NCBI GenBank assembly: GCA_003427395.1
Contig: BFEA01000528.1
Span: 984,107 to 1,012,182, forward strand
Length of the DNA: 28,076 nt
Direction: 5' to 3'
Origin: Chara braunii
Lineage: Eukaryota > Streptophyta > Charophyceae > Charales > Characeae
Below the pieces are notes generated by a model. It saw only the letters and a program-made list of their open reading frames with translations, ran no database searches and was not told the origin of the DNA. Both the position numbers and the translations under genes were made by a program. Below, one piece after another: positions 1 to 8,815 of this stretch. Within the stretch, counting starts at the first letter, position 1. Each line of letters starts with the position of its first letter.

Positions 1-263
1 CCATTCGTACCTAGCCCATGTGGCTGAATTGTACAGCAATAAGTAGAGCCCTACCCTCTGTATCCACTGTTTCAAAAAGGCATCAACCCATCTGCATAGA
101 AAACAGTCTAATTATTAAAAAAAAAAAAAAGGCAGACAGCAGTCTAATTCCGAAAGCAATTAACCGCCATTCCAAAACCTCGTCTTCAGCTGAAAAGCTT
201 CTTTTTCATTTTCCCGTTTTTTTTCCTTTCAAAAAAAAAAAAAAAAAAAACCAAAAAAAAAAC

Positions 264-285
264 GCTCCATCTATTGGTGGGGAGC
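264..285 (-). repeat. Isolated LINE 3' hairpin copy
   Basis: The 22-bp GCTCC-(12 nt)-GGAGC hairpin sequence is identical to that at the 3' end of the LINEs elsewhere in the window. Here it is followed on the minus strand by oligo(T) rather than oligo(A), and the companion CTGGG stem-loop is not recognisable. It is probably a degraded LINE remnant. Confidence 0.45.
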
Positions 286-670
286 CATCAGCTAAAAGGC
301 TAAAACACGGGCAAAAGCAATTTGATCCGTCAGGACATAGTCACTGACTCACTGCAATTACGTTCAAACTTCAATTTGAAAGACACTCGCGAATGTCCAA
401 CTGTGCATATTATGTCCTCAATGTTGTTCTAGCTAGACACAAAAGCTGAAGTTGGGGTCTGTTGGGGTCAAATGGATTGTGAAGGTACTCTCAGGGCATA
501 CTCAGAGTAAAACTTTCTCGGACGTATCTGACCACATTTGAGACCAGATTCAGTCCACGAAGTTCTAGTGGCGAGTATCATAATGGCCTCATTTGCCCCA
601 GAGATCCGGCCTCCGAACATTCCAGAACATCTAATACATCATCTGTTGCGGAAAAGAGCAAATTCTGTAG

Positions 671-672
<2 letters not shown>

Positions 673-753
<81 letters not shown>
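673..753. repeat. (CT)n microsatellite
   Basis: An uninterrupted dinucleotide run of about 40 units. It generates long Ser-Leu open frames that are not genes. Confidence 0.98.
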
Positions 754-755
<2 letters not shown>

Positions 756-1377
756 CCGTTTCAGTCTGGGCCCCCTTGTCTTCTGGTCAATCTTGAGGTG
801 GACCCTCTGGCCAAGCTTATTTAAAGCGCCAGTACATGCCAGCTATCGGCAGCGGGCCCCTTTCGGAGAACGCCCGCCACTGATTCATTTTATTTACGGC
901 CTCGTAAATTTTTGGAGAGGCTCAAAAACAGGTTCTGCAGTTGCCTGGGGCCATGTGCTGGTGGTTTAAGAGGGAAAAAACTGGCAGACTACCTTCCAGA
1001 CACACAAATTTCCTTTATTGATATTTCATATTTGTTAATCCATTTTGGTGAAGTGGCTATCAAAGATTTGAAAAAAAGAATTGATTGTGCACAAGCTGCA
1101 CTCCTTTTTTTATTTTGGGTTTAGGGTGTTTTGCACTTCTATTTAGTATGCATGTATGATGAACTTCCATAAAATACACTTTGGATGCAAGAAAGCCAAT
1201 TAAAAATCCTTCTGTGTCTGAAGTCAGTTGCCTCCCCCCCCCACCCCCCTCTCCCCTCCTTTTATTTTTAAGAAACCCAAGTGATTGACAGAAATTGTCA
1301 GGAATAAGGATTTAAAAAAGCCAAAAAACAAAAGAAAAAACTGTCTGATCTGACCGGTTGAAACCCTAATTCTGCAG

Positions 1378-1471
1378 GAGGCAGCAAAACACATTGCTGA
1401 CACCTATGGGAGACTTGATCTTCTGGTGAACACCAGTGGGGTGCTCCATATCCCTAACGTTATGCGACCAG
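1378..1471 (+). CDS. Internal exon of a short-chain dehydrogenase/reductase (CsgA / sniffer-like SDR)
   Basis: This 94-bp exon encodes EAAKHIADTYGRLDLLVNTS followed by GVLHIPNVMRP. That is the stretch of a Rossmann-fold SDR from the helix before beta-4 through the N-[NAT]-[AS]-G strand; here the usual NNAG or NASG reads NTSG. It is bounded by a good acceptor (ctaattctgcag, AG at 1376-1377) and a good donor (GTGAGT at 1472). It starts in phase 0 and ends with one base of a split Glu codon (G at 1471). The frame continues exactly into the exon at 25576. The family consists of soluble NAD(P)-dependent oxidoreductases; the closest type is the C-factor/carbonyl-reductase-like group. The cofactor-binding TGxxxGIG exon must lie upstream of the window. 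No such sequence was seen in 1-1377. The substrate cannot be inferred. Confidence 0.8.
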
Positions 1472-1885
1472 GTGAGTGGAATCACCACTTCTGGAACGCT
1501 GGCCTCACGTTTTGTTCGTTTGAAAAAAAAAAGAAAAAAAAAAGAAAGAATTCTTGAATTCTCGTTAATTCCTAACCATCTTCTATGCAAGGAGTCATAT
1601 AAATTTTTACTTTCTTTTTTTTTATATCATATAACTTTTCACCAGTGTTAAAAAGTTTTTTTTTCCTTCTTTTGTAAGGGTTCCCAGCTTTGTAATATAA
1701 ATTTCCTTTTTTGGAAAGAAAAAAAAGCTTATTTTCATGATTTTTGGTTGTTGTCGTAATAGTGTATTATTTATCTGCGTTTTGACTTCCCCCGCCCAGA
1801 AAACGACACAGCCTAAGGACATGTCTCCTCGTGTTCTGTGTGGCTGAACCCTCATGTTTTCCTTCCTCTGGGGTCAAATTCCAGT

Positions 1886-2035
1886 GTCCCACTAGCAGCA
1901 TTGAGCTTCCGCAACGCCTGAATCTGGACGTGTTTGAGGAAAAGTGCAGAAATCGCGTCGAGTTTCCTCAACCACCCATCTCCACAATCACGTCCACATT
2001 CAGGCGTGAAGGAAACTCAACGCTGCTAGTGGGAC
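1886..2035. mobile_element. MITE-like foldback element, family 1 copy A
   Basis: The terminal 47 bp (1886-1932) and the reverse complement of 1989-2035 match at about 41 of 47 positions. Both ends begin GTCCCACTAGCAGC. An inner inverted pair TTGAGGAAA/TTTCCTCAA lies in the loop. A diverged second copy is at 25827-25985. No clear target duplication is visible and there is no coding sequence, so it is a non-autonomous hairpin element of unknown superfamily. Confidence 0.75.
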
Positions 2036-2051
2036 TCGGCCCCTGGCAGGG

Positions 2052-2074
2052 AGGTAGGTAGGTAGGTAGGTAGG
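2052..2074. repeat. (GGTA)n microsatellite
   Basis: About 5.5 tandem tetranucleotide units just beyond the foldback element. Confidence 0.95.
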
Positions 2075-2228
2075 CAGACGTTTCAATTGGTCTAAACTTG
2101 TAAAGAGACTGTAAAAGAGTCTATAAACCATGTTTGCCTCTTTTTTTTCTTTTTTTCTTTTTTCCCCCCTCCATGGCGACTCTCACAATAAATTTTGTTC
2201 TTCTCCTTCCTCAAATAACATCTACCAT

Positions 2229-2324
2229 CTTCCCCCAAACACAACGCACACAATTTTGGCTGTATGGGACCAGGAAGCTAGCTTATATACATTCATAATC
2301 AGGGTGCGTTGTGTTCAGGGGAAG
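2229..2324. mobile_element. 96-bp terminal-inverted-repeat element, family 2 copy A
   Basis: The left end CTTCCCCCAAACACAACGCAC is the reverse complement of the right end GTGCGTTGTGTTCAGGGGAAG with two mismatches. The core contains AAGCTAGCTTATATACATTC. A second copy of exactly the same length lies at 26410-26505. A half copy sharing the core (attttggtctatg to gacattcat, about 2524-2590) follows nearby without a clear right terminus. It is a non-coding MITE. Confidence 0.72.
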
Positions 2325-2607
2325 ACGGATCGAGAGAGCTATGCCTCTCTAACTGCTCCCCGCCAGTTCTTCCCCATCGCCTTCACCATCCTCCGCGTCC
2401 TCGTTGTCGACGCCAACCTCTCCCGTAACGCATTACCTAGCGCTGTTCGACACTTCCCGCCCGTACTTTGCGTTCGTAGTGAACAACAATACTCAACCAA
2501 AGAAATGTCAGCCAGCCCCTAGCTATTTTGGTCTATGCTTCGGAGGGAGCCAGGTCCGTCGTGCCAGAAAGCTAGCTTATAGACATTCATACTGTATGTT
2601 TTTTTTC

Positions 2608-3172
2608 TGCATTTGTTCCGCATTGTGTTCAATATTCCGTTCTGCATTCCCTCTGTTCCACATTCAGTTCCACACTGTGTGTTCCATTTCCTGTTCGCAT
2701 TTTGCTCGGCATTCCCTTCTCTTCTGCATTCGGTTCACATTCTGTTCCACATTCCATTCCCCATCCCATTCCGCATTTGCTCCGCATTCTGTTCTGCATT
2801 TCGTACCGCATTCAGTCCGCATTTCGTTCCACATTCGGTCCCGCATTCTGTTCCGCATTTCAATCCACATTCCAGTCCTCATACTGTTCGGCGTTCCCTT
2901 CCATTCTGTATTCCGTTCCATATTCCGGTCCACAGTCTGTTCCACACTGTGTTCCATTTCTTATTCGCACATTCCCTCCCCGTCTGCATTCCATTCCACA
3001 TTCCGTTCCACATTCCGTTCCACATCCGGTCCCGCATTCTGTTCAGCGTTTCGTTCCCCATGCCATTCCACATCCGGTCCGCATTCTGTTCCGCATCCAT
3101 TCCACATTCCAGTCGACATTCTGTTCCGCGTTCCCCTTCCATTCCGTTCCGCATTCTGTTCTGCATTGTGTT
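2608..3172. repeat. 12-bp degenerate minisatellite
   Basis: About 47 imperfect units of [AG]CATTC[CT]GTTCC. Because 12 is a multiple of 3, several frames stay open on both strands: tetrapeptide HSVP-like repeats on plus, RMWNGM-like repeats on minus. The open frames at 2404-3288, 2613-3341, 2702-3262 and the antisense ones arise from this and should not be annotated as proteins. Confidence 0.92.
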
Positions 3173-3339
3173 TTCATGCGATGGAGTTTTGTTTTGCTTT
3201 TTTCTTTTTCTTCACTGTTTTTGCATGGGTATTGTGGCTTTTATATTGGGAAATTCCCTTAGGGCATCTTCACATCAGGACTTTTTGAGATATATCTGCC
3301 TGCAGTTATGGACAAATTCACTTGCAAAAGTCCTAGTAT

Positions 3340-3463
3340 GAGGGCATACTCACAGAAGCAGTTTTTCACTTATTCGAGGACGTGATTGCGGTCAGATGCA
3401 TCTACGCCCGGCCATAATTGCGGTCACATATGCGTAGGGAAGTGGTAGCATGGGCATGCCCTT
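3340..3463. mobile_element. MITE-like element, family 3 (AGGGCAT ends) with target duplication
   Basis: The ends are GAGGGCATACTCA and, reverse-complemented from the right, AAGGGCATGCCCA. The element is flanked by AGTAT on both sides (3335-3339 and 3464-3468). The flanking sequence resembles a nearby paralogous stretch (3550-3615, TATCTGCCTGCA to CCCTAGCATATCG) that lacks the insertion. Similar AGGGCATAC/TTC ends occur at about 493 and 3254. No coding capacity. Confidence 0.55.
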
Positions 3464-3666
3464 AGTATCGCACTTAGACTGCACATTGAGGTGGAAAAAC
3501 CCAAGAGTGCTTGGAAGGTACCCTTTGGTGAACAGGGCAAAAATTCATCCTAGCTGATGTATCTGCCTGCAATTACGGCCAATTTTTCACTTGCAAAAGC
3601 CCTAGCATATCGATGGGATCCTCATCCATGCATGCTGACCCTGCACGCAGACATGTGTTGAGAATC

Positions 3667-3760
3667 TTTTTTTTTTTTTTTTTTTTCGAATCTCAAAATT
3701 CAAATTCCATTACTTGGGCAATTTAGAGGCCGGGGTCCTCTACATTACTCCCGTTTCAAA
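3667..3760 (-). mobile_element. 3' end of an unidentified poly(A)-tailed retroposon
   Basis: Read on the minus strand, a 20-nt A tail (3686-3667) follows unique sequence that includes AGGACCCCGGCCTCTAAATT. This is the layout of a 5'-truncated LINE or SINE 3' end. It does not share the stem-loops of the LINE family elsewhere in the window. Confidence 0.4.
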
Positions 3761-3891
3761 CATAGGTGTCTGGAAGCATCATCCAGCTTAGCTTACAGCC
3801 TGAAAAGCCTGCAGGGCAAAAATCCTACTTGGCTAAAAGCCTAAAACTACTCTGTGATGAGTCTGTATGTAACTTCTATGTTCACTTCCTA

Positions 3892-3929
3892 CCCTAGACC
3901 CTAAACCCTAAACCCTAAACCCTAAACCT
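3892..3929. repeat. Interstitial plant-type telomere tract
   Basis: About five CCCTAAA units, the first one variant (CCCTAGA), lie within otherwise non-repetitive DNA. This supports a land-plant or charophyte-type telomere repeat in the organism. The tract is too short to be a chromosome end. Confidence 0.9.
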
Positions 3930-4098
3930 AACATCCGTACGTACCTACAGCTGGCGCGATAGACTGCCCTCCTTTGTGTAACTAACAAAATCGTATTAAA
4001 GGCGAAGAAGTGGCCGCCGCCAACTACAAACATCCTATTCAAGGGGACGAAGTGGGAGGCGGGCGACAAAGTGCTCAAGTCCCGCGATGCGAGCCCCG

Positions 4099-4359
4099 TA
4101 GTCTAGGGTTTCTTCCATAGCCGCGCGGCGCGTGCGCCGTGCGCATAGCCGCACGAAGCTTAGCCACCATGCCCCGGGGCGCTCAGCACCCGGGGGGGGG
4201 GTGGGGGGGGCTTGCAGATGTCGAGCTTTGGCATAGTCTAGGGTTTCTTCCATAGTTGAGCGCCACGTGCGCCGTGCGCATAGCCGCGCGAAGCTTAGCC
4301 ACCATGCCCCGGGGCACTCAGCATGGGGGAGGGGGGTCTTGCAGCTGTCGAGCTTCGTA
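4099..4359. repeat. Tandem duplication of a ~135-bp GC-rich unit
   Basis: Two units (4099-4233 and 4234-4359) share TAGTCTAGGGTTTCTTCCAT, TGCGCCGTGCGCATAGCCGC and AAGCTTAGCCACCATGCCCC. They differ mainly in a G run. The antisense open frame across them (4035-4253) repeats the peptide MEETLDY and has no recognisable function. Confidence 0.85.
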
Positions 4360-4580
4360 GGGGAGCTCGAGCAATAGGGACATGAGCTTGTCCAGGGCGT
4401 AGAGGAGGAGTGGGCGGGCCCTCTGAGGGGGGGAGGTGGACAGCATTGGGGTCTTCATACAGGAGCTGCAGAGCAGAACAAGGGACAGATGGCAGCGTTT
4501 TTCAAGACAGCTTTCAAGGCGTGGAGCGAAAAGAAAAGAGAGAGATGGCGCCATCTTATAGAGCCTTTAGAACATTTTGA

Positions 4581-4672
4581 ACCGATGGACACCGCTTTTG
4601 GGTGTGCATCCCATGGAACGTGTCGAACCGATGGGCACCGTTTTTAGGTGTGCTTCCCAGGGAACTCTGGAA
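4581..4672. repeat. Tandem duplication, 46-bp unit
   Basis: The unit beginning ACCGATGGACACCGCTTTTG is repeated immediately as ACCGATGGGCACCGTTTTTA. Confidence 0.8.
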
Positions 4673-4964
4673 CCAACAACAGTCTGGCATTGGAAATGGA
4701 GAGATGGAGACAGCCTTTCTAACCGTACGGCCACTGTTCGATTCACGCGATCAAGATTGTGAGCAAGTGTTCTAGAACGTCGAAATGAGGATGAGGATCG
4801 TGGAGCAAGAACGCGTTGAGAACCATGCTGGAGACTGTGCTGGTGTTCAAGAATCAAGATGATACACAAGACCCATCCTGAACTCTAGGGACTCTTTAGT
4901 GCTTCCTAGAAAATTTTCACGATTAGATTTTTGTAATCAGGCTTCTTGTTCAATGGTTTCCTCC

Positions 4965-5060
4965 TTTTTTTTTTTTTTTTTTTTTTTTTCTAATAAGAGT
5001 AAATCTCTCCATTTATTAGGGGCCAGTGCCCAAGGCAATCATTGCATTCACTTGCATTTA
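4965..5060 (-). mobile_element. 3' end of an unidentified poly(A)-tailed retroposon
   Basis: A 25-nt T run on plus (4965-4989) is an A tail on minus, preceded by GGGCACTGGCCC and TAATAAATGGAGAG. The arrangement vaguely resembles the CTGGG...CCCAG / GGAGC module of the LINEs but is not the same family. Confidence 0.35.
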
Positions 5061-5239
5061 AGAAACCAAAAAAAATGACAGTTGTGTTTCAGCCATTTGG
5101 CTGCCTGTAAAGCAGATATGCCCTTTCCATTTGTAGGAGTCATCCTACAGTTTGTAGGATCATCATGAGGATCCTGGAAATTTCGAAGAAATGGCCATAT
5201 GGCTGGGGACTCCCGCAAACTCTAGGGCGACTCCTACAC

Positions 5240-5310
5240 TTTTTTTTTTTTTTTCAGGCCTTTTTTATTATCATTATAGTATTACGGGGAACCCCGTAGC
5301 CACCACATCC
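5240..5310 (-). mobile_element. 3' end of a LINE-like retroposon
   Basis: On minus the sequence runs GGGGTTCCCCGTAATACTAT then AATGATAATAAAAAAGGCCTG and a 15-nt A tail. The GGGGTTCCCC palindrome followed by an ACTATAATGATAATAAA tail looks like the 3' end of a plant LINE of a different lineage (family recollection, not searched). Confidence 0.4.
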
Positions 5311-5706
5311 ATGTAGAACAAAGGAACATGCGGGGGCTGCACCTACACATGTTTTCACGTCCATCCTTAAAATTTTGTAGAGTTCGTGATCTGGAAAAGG
5401 TGAAACACCACGACATTCCTACAAGATGACCCTTTTCTAGAAGTTGTGGAACAAAACAAAACAAAAAAGTTGTGGAACAGGACCTTTAAACCACCGGTAC
5501 CTTTCCCAGGCAATTTGCCGAAACGCGCCGGTTACCATGGAGGCACTTGGCCTCCGGCGGCGGCCAGATGTGCTGCCAAAACTCGGCGCGCAGGGCCCAC
5601 AGCCCGTAGCTGGGGAAGGTACTGGCGGTTTACTTGCCAAACTTGGCACAAGGAAAACCTGTCAGAACTCTTGCAAAAGCTTTTTCCTTCGTCCACGGCT
5701 TCGGGT

Positions 5707-5809
5707 CTAGTTGCACCACTCGTCATCTGCCAGCATCTTCAATGTATCTGGACATGGCGGCTGTCTAGATGCATTCAAGATCTTGGTGGATGGTGAGTGG
5801 TGCAGCTAG
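5707..5809. repeat. 103-bp near-perfect foldback
   Basis: The left arm 5707-5744 pairs with 5772-5809 at 30 of 38 positions. Pairing continues inward (TATCTGGACA against TGTCTAGATG) to leave a loop of only a few bases. It is probably a MITE or a decayed hairpin element. Confidence 0.65.
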
Positions 5810-5890
5810 GCCTTTTTACGGCTGTTTTGTGAAGGTGGCCCTTGTGAGCCAGCCACAAAACCTCTTCTTAGCGGGGCTTTGGCTTAGGGA

Positions 5891-5988
5891 CTACCGTCTT
5901 CACCTGAATACAATGTATGTTTGGTGCAACTTTCAGTCCAGATACGGCAATAATTACCGGGCGTTCTATTCGGGTGAAGACCGCAGTA
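5891..5988. repeat. Inverted-repeat element of about 98 bp
   Basis: CGTCTTCACCTGAATACAA at the left end matches the reverse complement of the right end (TTCTATTCGGGTGAAGACCG) with few differences. There is a small indel next to the terminal CTAC. Non-coding. Confidence 0.45.
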
Positions 5989-6315
5989 GCCCCACTCGCC
6001 GTCCGCCAGGACAAATTCCTTGTCAAGATGTATTTGAGAATGGCTTTGTTAAAACCAAACAATGCAACTGGTCAAGCATACATTATTCCGCGAGTGATGA
6101 GTCAGCCCGGCTGGCGTGTACCCCATATGCCGGAAAAATCCGTGGAACTGTCCGCCAATAAACGAATGCTGACAAATTGTTTTAAATTTTCTTTGCGAGG
6201 TGAAACCACAGTGAGTAAGAGCAACCATGACTCCGACTCGCCATTATTATTATCCTTTTTTTTTCTTTTTTTAAATCCGTTTTTTTGCTCTCCACCATCT
6301 TTGTTGTTGTTGGAT

Positions 6316-6561
6316 GGATGACAAATAGGCTTGAAACAGTAAGCGTCAGCACACCAATTACAAGAGCTCAGACAGAGCTGGACCAGACAGAGGGGAGGAA
6401 AAAAGCACGAAATCTCAACACCATGACTCAAAGCGGGAGGAGGAAGATGAAGAAGGAGGAAGAGAAGGGATACTCAGGATGATAGTTGAAAAAATCCCGA
6501 ACGCGACTTTGTTCCGAAAATATGATAGAGTGACAAAACAGCGGAACGTACGGTGAGTGAC
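6316..6561 (-). repeat. 3' pLTR of the Penelope-like element
   Basis: This is the 246-bp direct repeat partner of 23754-24002. It follows the RT C-terminus and the hammerhead-like core on minus. Beyond 6316 the two copies diverge completely, marking the element's end. No target duplication was recognised. Confidence 0.75.
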
Positions 6562-6602
6562 CCGACCGGTTTCGGCTGGGCGCCGTGACCAGCACTCGTC
6601 AG
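6559..6602 (-). ncRNA. Hammerhead ribozyme-like core at the pLTR junction
   Basis: On minus the order is CTGACGAG (CUGANGA box, 6602-6595), stem II GCTGG/CCAGC (6593-6589 with 6579-6575; closing G-C pair and one bulged U), GAAA (6573-6570), a 2-bp stem III CC/GG with loop GGTCG, then the cleavage triplet GTC (6561-6559). All core boxes and the canonical GUC are present, and a very short stem III is typical of PLE and retrozyme hammerheads. A convincing stem I between the 5' AGACCC and the 3' ACTCACCG is not seen, so activity is uncertain. Confidence 0.5.
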
Positions 6603-6813
6603 GGGTCTTGGTCTAGTTTGGTAGCTTGTCAACTATATATCCTAGAAAAGAGTAGTCTGCTCCTACAAGTTGTAGTTCCCCAGGAATTAGCCAAGTAGCC
6701 TAGAAGATGACTAAGTTCATTCACAGACTAACTTAGCCTGAATTACAGTCTAGATCCAAACAGACCCTGCTCAACCGACAATCCCGGAAAAACGCCGTTA
6801 CTTCGCGGAGGTT

Positions 6814-6821
6814 CTCGTCAG
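6814..6821 (-). ncRNA. Possible remnant of a second hammerhead core
   Basis: A second CTGACGAG box is followed on minus by AACCTCCG and CGAAGT (6805-6800) in place of CGAAAC. Too degenerate to call a ribozyme, but it lies 220 bp before the first core in the same orientation. Confidence 0.2.
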
Positions 6822-6879
6822 GTCCCATTGAAAACTCCAAAAAAAAAAATCAAAGGGACCTGTTGGCTGTTCGAAACCT

Positions 6880-7025
6880 CAGAGAATTCACAAGGTGCCC
6901 AACACTCAATCACTCATATCTCAAACAACCGGTCATCAGGTCGAACCATCAGAATCCTCTGAAACTCACAAATTACCCAACATTCTATCTACTCATATCT
7001 TCATCAACCGGTGATCAGTTCAAAA
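6880..7025. repeat. Tandem duplication, 78-bp period, in the PLE 3' region
   Basis: CCCAACACTCAATCACTCAT at 6898 is repeated at 6976 as CCCAACATTCTATCTACTCAT. Both are followed by CAACCGGTSATCAG. Confidence 0.75.
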
Positions 7026-7079
7026 AAGACAACAAAAGGAAGATCCTACAGCGGACCACGTTCCCCCAACATTTAACAA

Positions 7080-7758
7080 TCATACGGCCAGCCAGTCAGT
7101 CAAAACCGGCAGCCATTCGCCCCACAAGACGCGAAACTTGTTAGAAAAACTAATCAATGCATTGTCAAAGCAGTCATCGGGGAATCCCTTCTTCCACAGT
7201 TCCACCTTCAGAGTGAAAAGATAAATCAGTTCAGTTCCTTTCAAAGTAGTAAATGTACGAGCTCGATGCAAGAAGGAACCGATAACTGCCATCTTCTGCA
7301 GCCTACTTGAGAACGAAGAAAAATGCTGGATGCTTTGAAACACCACCCTTTCTTCCTTCCAAGTCAGTTGGTTATTATGTGTCGCTGCACACCCCAAAAC
7401 CTGTTCTGCCCTCGAAGAGTTTCAAGATGCAGCCCAAGAAATTCCAATTTGATCCGTCACTAGTTTTTTCCAGGATGAGGTTTGAATCATAACATTGTTG
7501 AAACCTGCCAATCAGTTGCTGTCCCAACATCCTTGATTCCTTCAATCCTTTCTTGCAGATGACAAAGACTGAGATGCCAGCCATCAATCGGCACCCTTCG
7601 AAAAGCTTTCGTTGATCCCCCAGGGATGTCAGAAAAGAGTAATCGTTAAAGGCACGCAATAAACATGCTAAGGCCGGGCTAGAGGATTTCCCCGTTGGAA
7701 TCCCAACAGTGTGTCGTAGAACACAGCCACTGGCCATCACGAAGATGTTTCTTAACTC
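7080..7758 (-). pseudogene. Penelope-like RT, C-terminal half (motif B to thumb)
   Basis: The first frame reads HTVGIPTGKSSSPALACL (RT motif B, about 7714-7657). It then reads FLTSLGD and RLMAGISVFV, where PLEs have the catalytic [YMF]xDD motif C (about 7587-7570); both Asp codons are changed (GCT GGC), so the enzyme is dead. Next come a CYDSNLILE thumb segment and, after a frameshift near 7400, FSSFSSRLQKMAVIGSFLHRA, a typical PLE C-terminal region. The domain ends at about 7080. Its N-terminal half is at 18443-20185; the two were one gene before the LINE inserted. The TSD at 7750-7758 (GAGTTAAGA on minus) is part of the RT reading frame. Confidence 0.75.
7750..7758 (-). repeat. Target-site duplication, 3' copy, of the large LINE
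   Basis: GAGTTAAGA on minus directly follows the LINE A tail and is identical to 18443-18451. Confidence 0.8.
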
Positions 7759-7791
7759 TTTTTTTTTTTTTTTTTTTTTTTTGGGACAAAT

Positions 7792-7839
7792 GCTCCAATC
7801 TATTCGTGGGGAGCAACACGTGCTGGGAACCGGGCCCAG
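7792..7839 (-). other. LINE 3' double stem-loop, copy 1
   Basis: CTGGG-(7)-CCCAG followed by GCTCC-(13)-GGAGC, then the A tail. It is the terminal structure of the large LINE and probably the RNA feature recognised by its RT. Confidence 0.6.
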
Positions 7840-7997
7840 AGTAGAGTATACAAATGATTTGAAATACCAGGGCCATTACCTGGCTTCGACTAAGAACAAT
7901 CTGAAAACTATGAAAAAAGTTCAGGAAGATTTAGGAAAAACGTGGATAACTGTTGACCTATTGCTAGGCTACTCAAGCAGCAATTACCACAAAAGGC

Positions 7998-8350
7998 CTT
8001 CGAATGCTCCGAACCCCTGGACTCCCCGACAAAACACTCTAAAATTTTCTAACACTGTCTAATTCCCTGCCGAGCTCTCCCAGGCCCCATGCCCCCACCC
8101 TGCTAGGTTACAGGGCAACACGACTCACCCCAGCTCTGGCCAGCGTCATCCCGACAGCAACCCTTGGTTTTCCCTTGGAATGTCCGGCCCAAGGCATCCC
8201 CAGATCTCTCTACCAGGCCTCACGCTCCTGCTATCAATAGGTTACAGGGCAACCCCGCAGCACCGGCCAGCATCGTTCTGGCATCGGAAAACCGCAGGTC
8301 CACGAATATAACAGCATCAAAGATGCCTAAAATGAGTTGCAAGGAGTGCC
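7998..8350 (+). repeat. Dimeric dispersed repeat, copy 1
   Basis: Two related monomers, each with CCAGGCC(T/C)CA(C/T)GC...GGTTACAGGGCAA and GGCCAGC(G/A)TC, are joined by a spacer containing CCTTGG and GCATCCCCAGATCTCTCT. The outer flanks (AACACTGTCTAATTCCCTGC; GAGTTGCAAGGAGTGCCCAG) also match copy 3. No coding capacity. The two-monomer layout recalls dimeric SINEs, but no clear pol III boxes or A tail are seen. Confidence 0.6.
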
Positions 8351-8815
8351 CAGAATCCTAAGGCATTCTCAAGGGTCTTTTTTTGAGAAAAATTGAGAAA
8401 GATTCAGGGGGAGCAGCGCGGCGCGACCGGGAGCGCCGCTCCGCTCCGCTATCGACATGAGCCGGCTTGTGAGTTGGTGGCGCCTTGTCAGCGTGGCTCC
8501 CGGCGAGGAGTATCGAGGAGGTGATGTGGGTGATGGCGCGAGGTTCCGATGGTCTTGTCTGGCGCGGCCATTGACGTGATGCTTCGGCTGAAGGTTCTTC
8601 CAGCCTTGATAACCTGGGCTGAAGAGGTCTCTTGCTCTGTGCTTCATTTATGTGGTGTCACGGGTTGACACGCTGAAGGAAGGGGAGGCTGTCGGGGTGA
8701 TTAGGATAGTCTTCATGAGATCTTGGGCATGGGAGTGGCCCTGCTCCTATGCTCCTGCACGAATCTAGTGGAGGTCGGTTGGGCAGTGCGGGCAGAAAGT
8801 GAGGAGCATCTTCTC

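Larger units (their letters stand above)
1..1377 (+). other. Upstream intron of the SDR gene; no gene seen
   Basis: The stretch is A/T-rich with oligo(A) runs (about 117-130 and 231-270), a lone copy of the LINE 3' hairpin (264-285) and a (CT)n tract. No exon with an SDR N-terminus (TGxxxGIG) is visible. The open frames at 18-347 and 538-969 run through simple repeats and are not credible genes. Confidence 0.5.
5311..6315. other. Non-coding stretch with two foldbacks; no gene recognised
   Basis: Several overlapping open frames exist (5446-5796, 5769-6161, 5917-6321) but none has a recognisable domain, and they cross inverted repeats. The stretch ends in T-rich DNA just before the Penelope pLTR. 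Confidence 0.4.

Noticed and set aside
538-969. 143-codon open frame with a Ser-Leu run
   Set aside because: It is driven by the (CT)n microsatellite; there is no domain, and the region is intronic.
2404-3288. 294-codon open frame and its overlapping neighbours
   Set aside because: They are the product of a 12-bp repeat whose length is a multiple of three; open on both strands.
3892-3929. Chromosome end
   Set aside because: Only about five units, with unique sequence and more gene/intron content on both sides.
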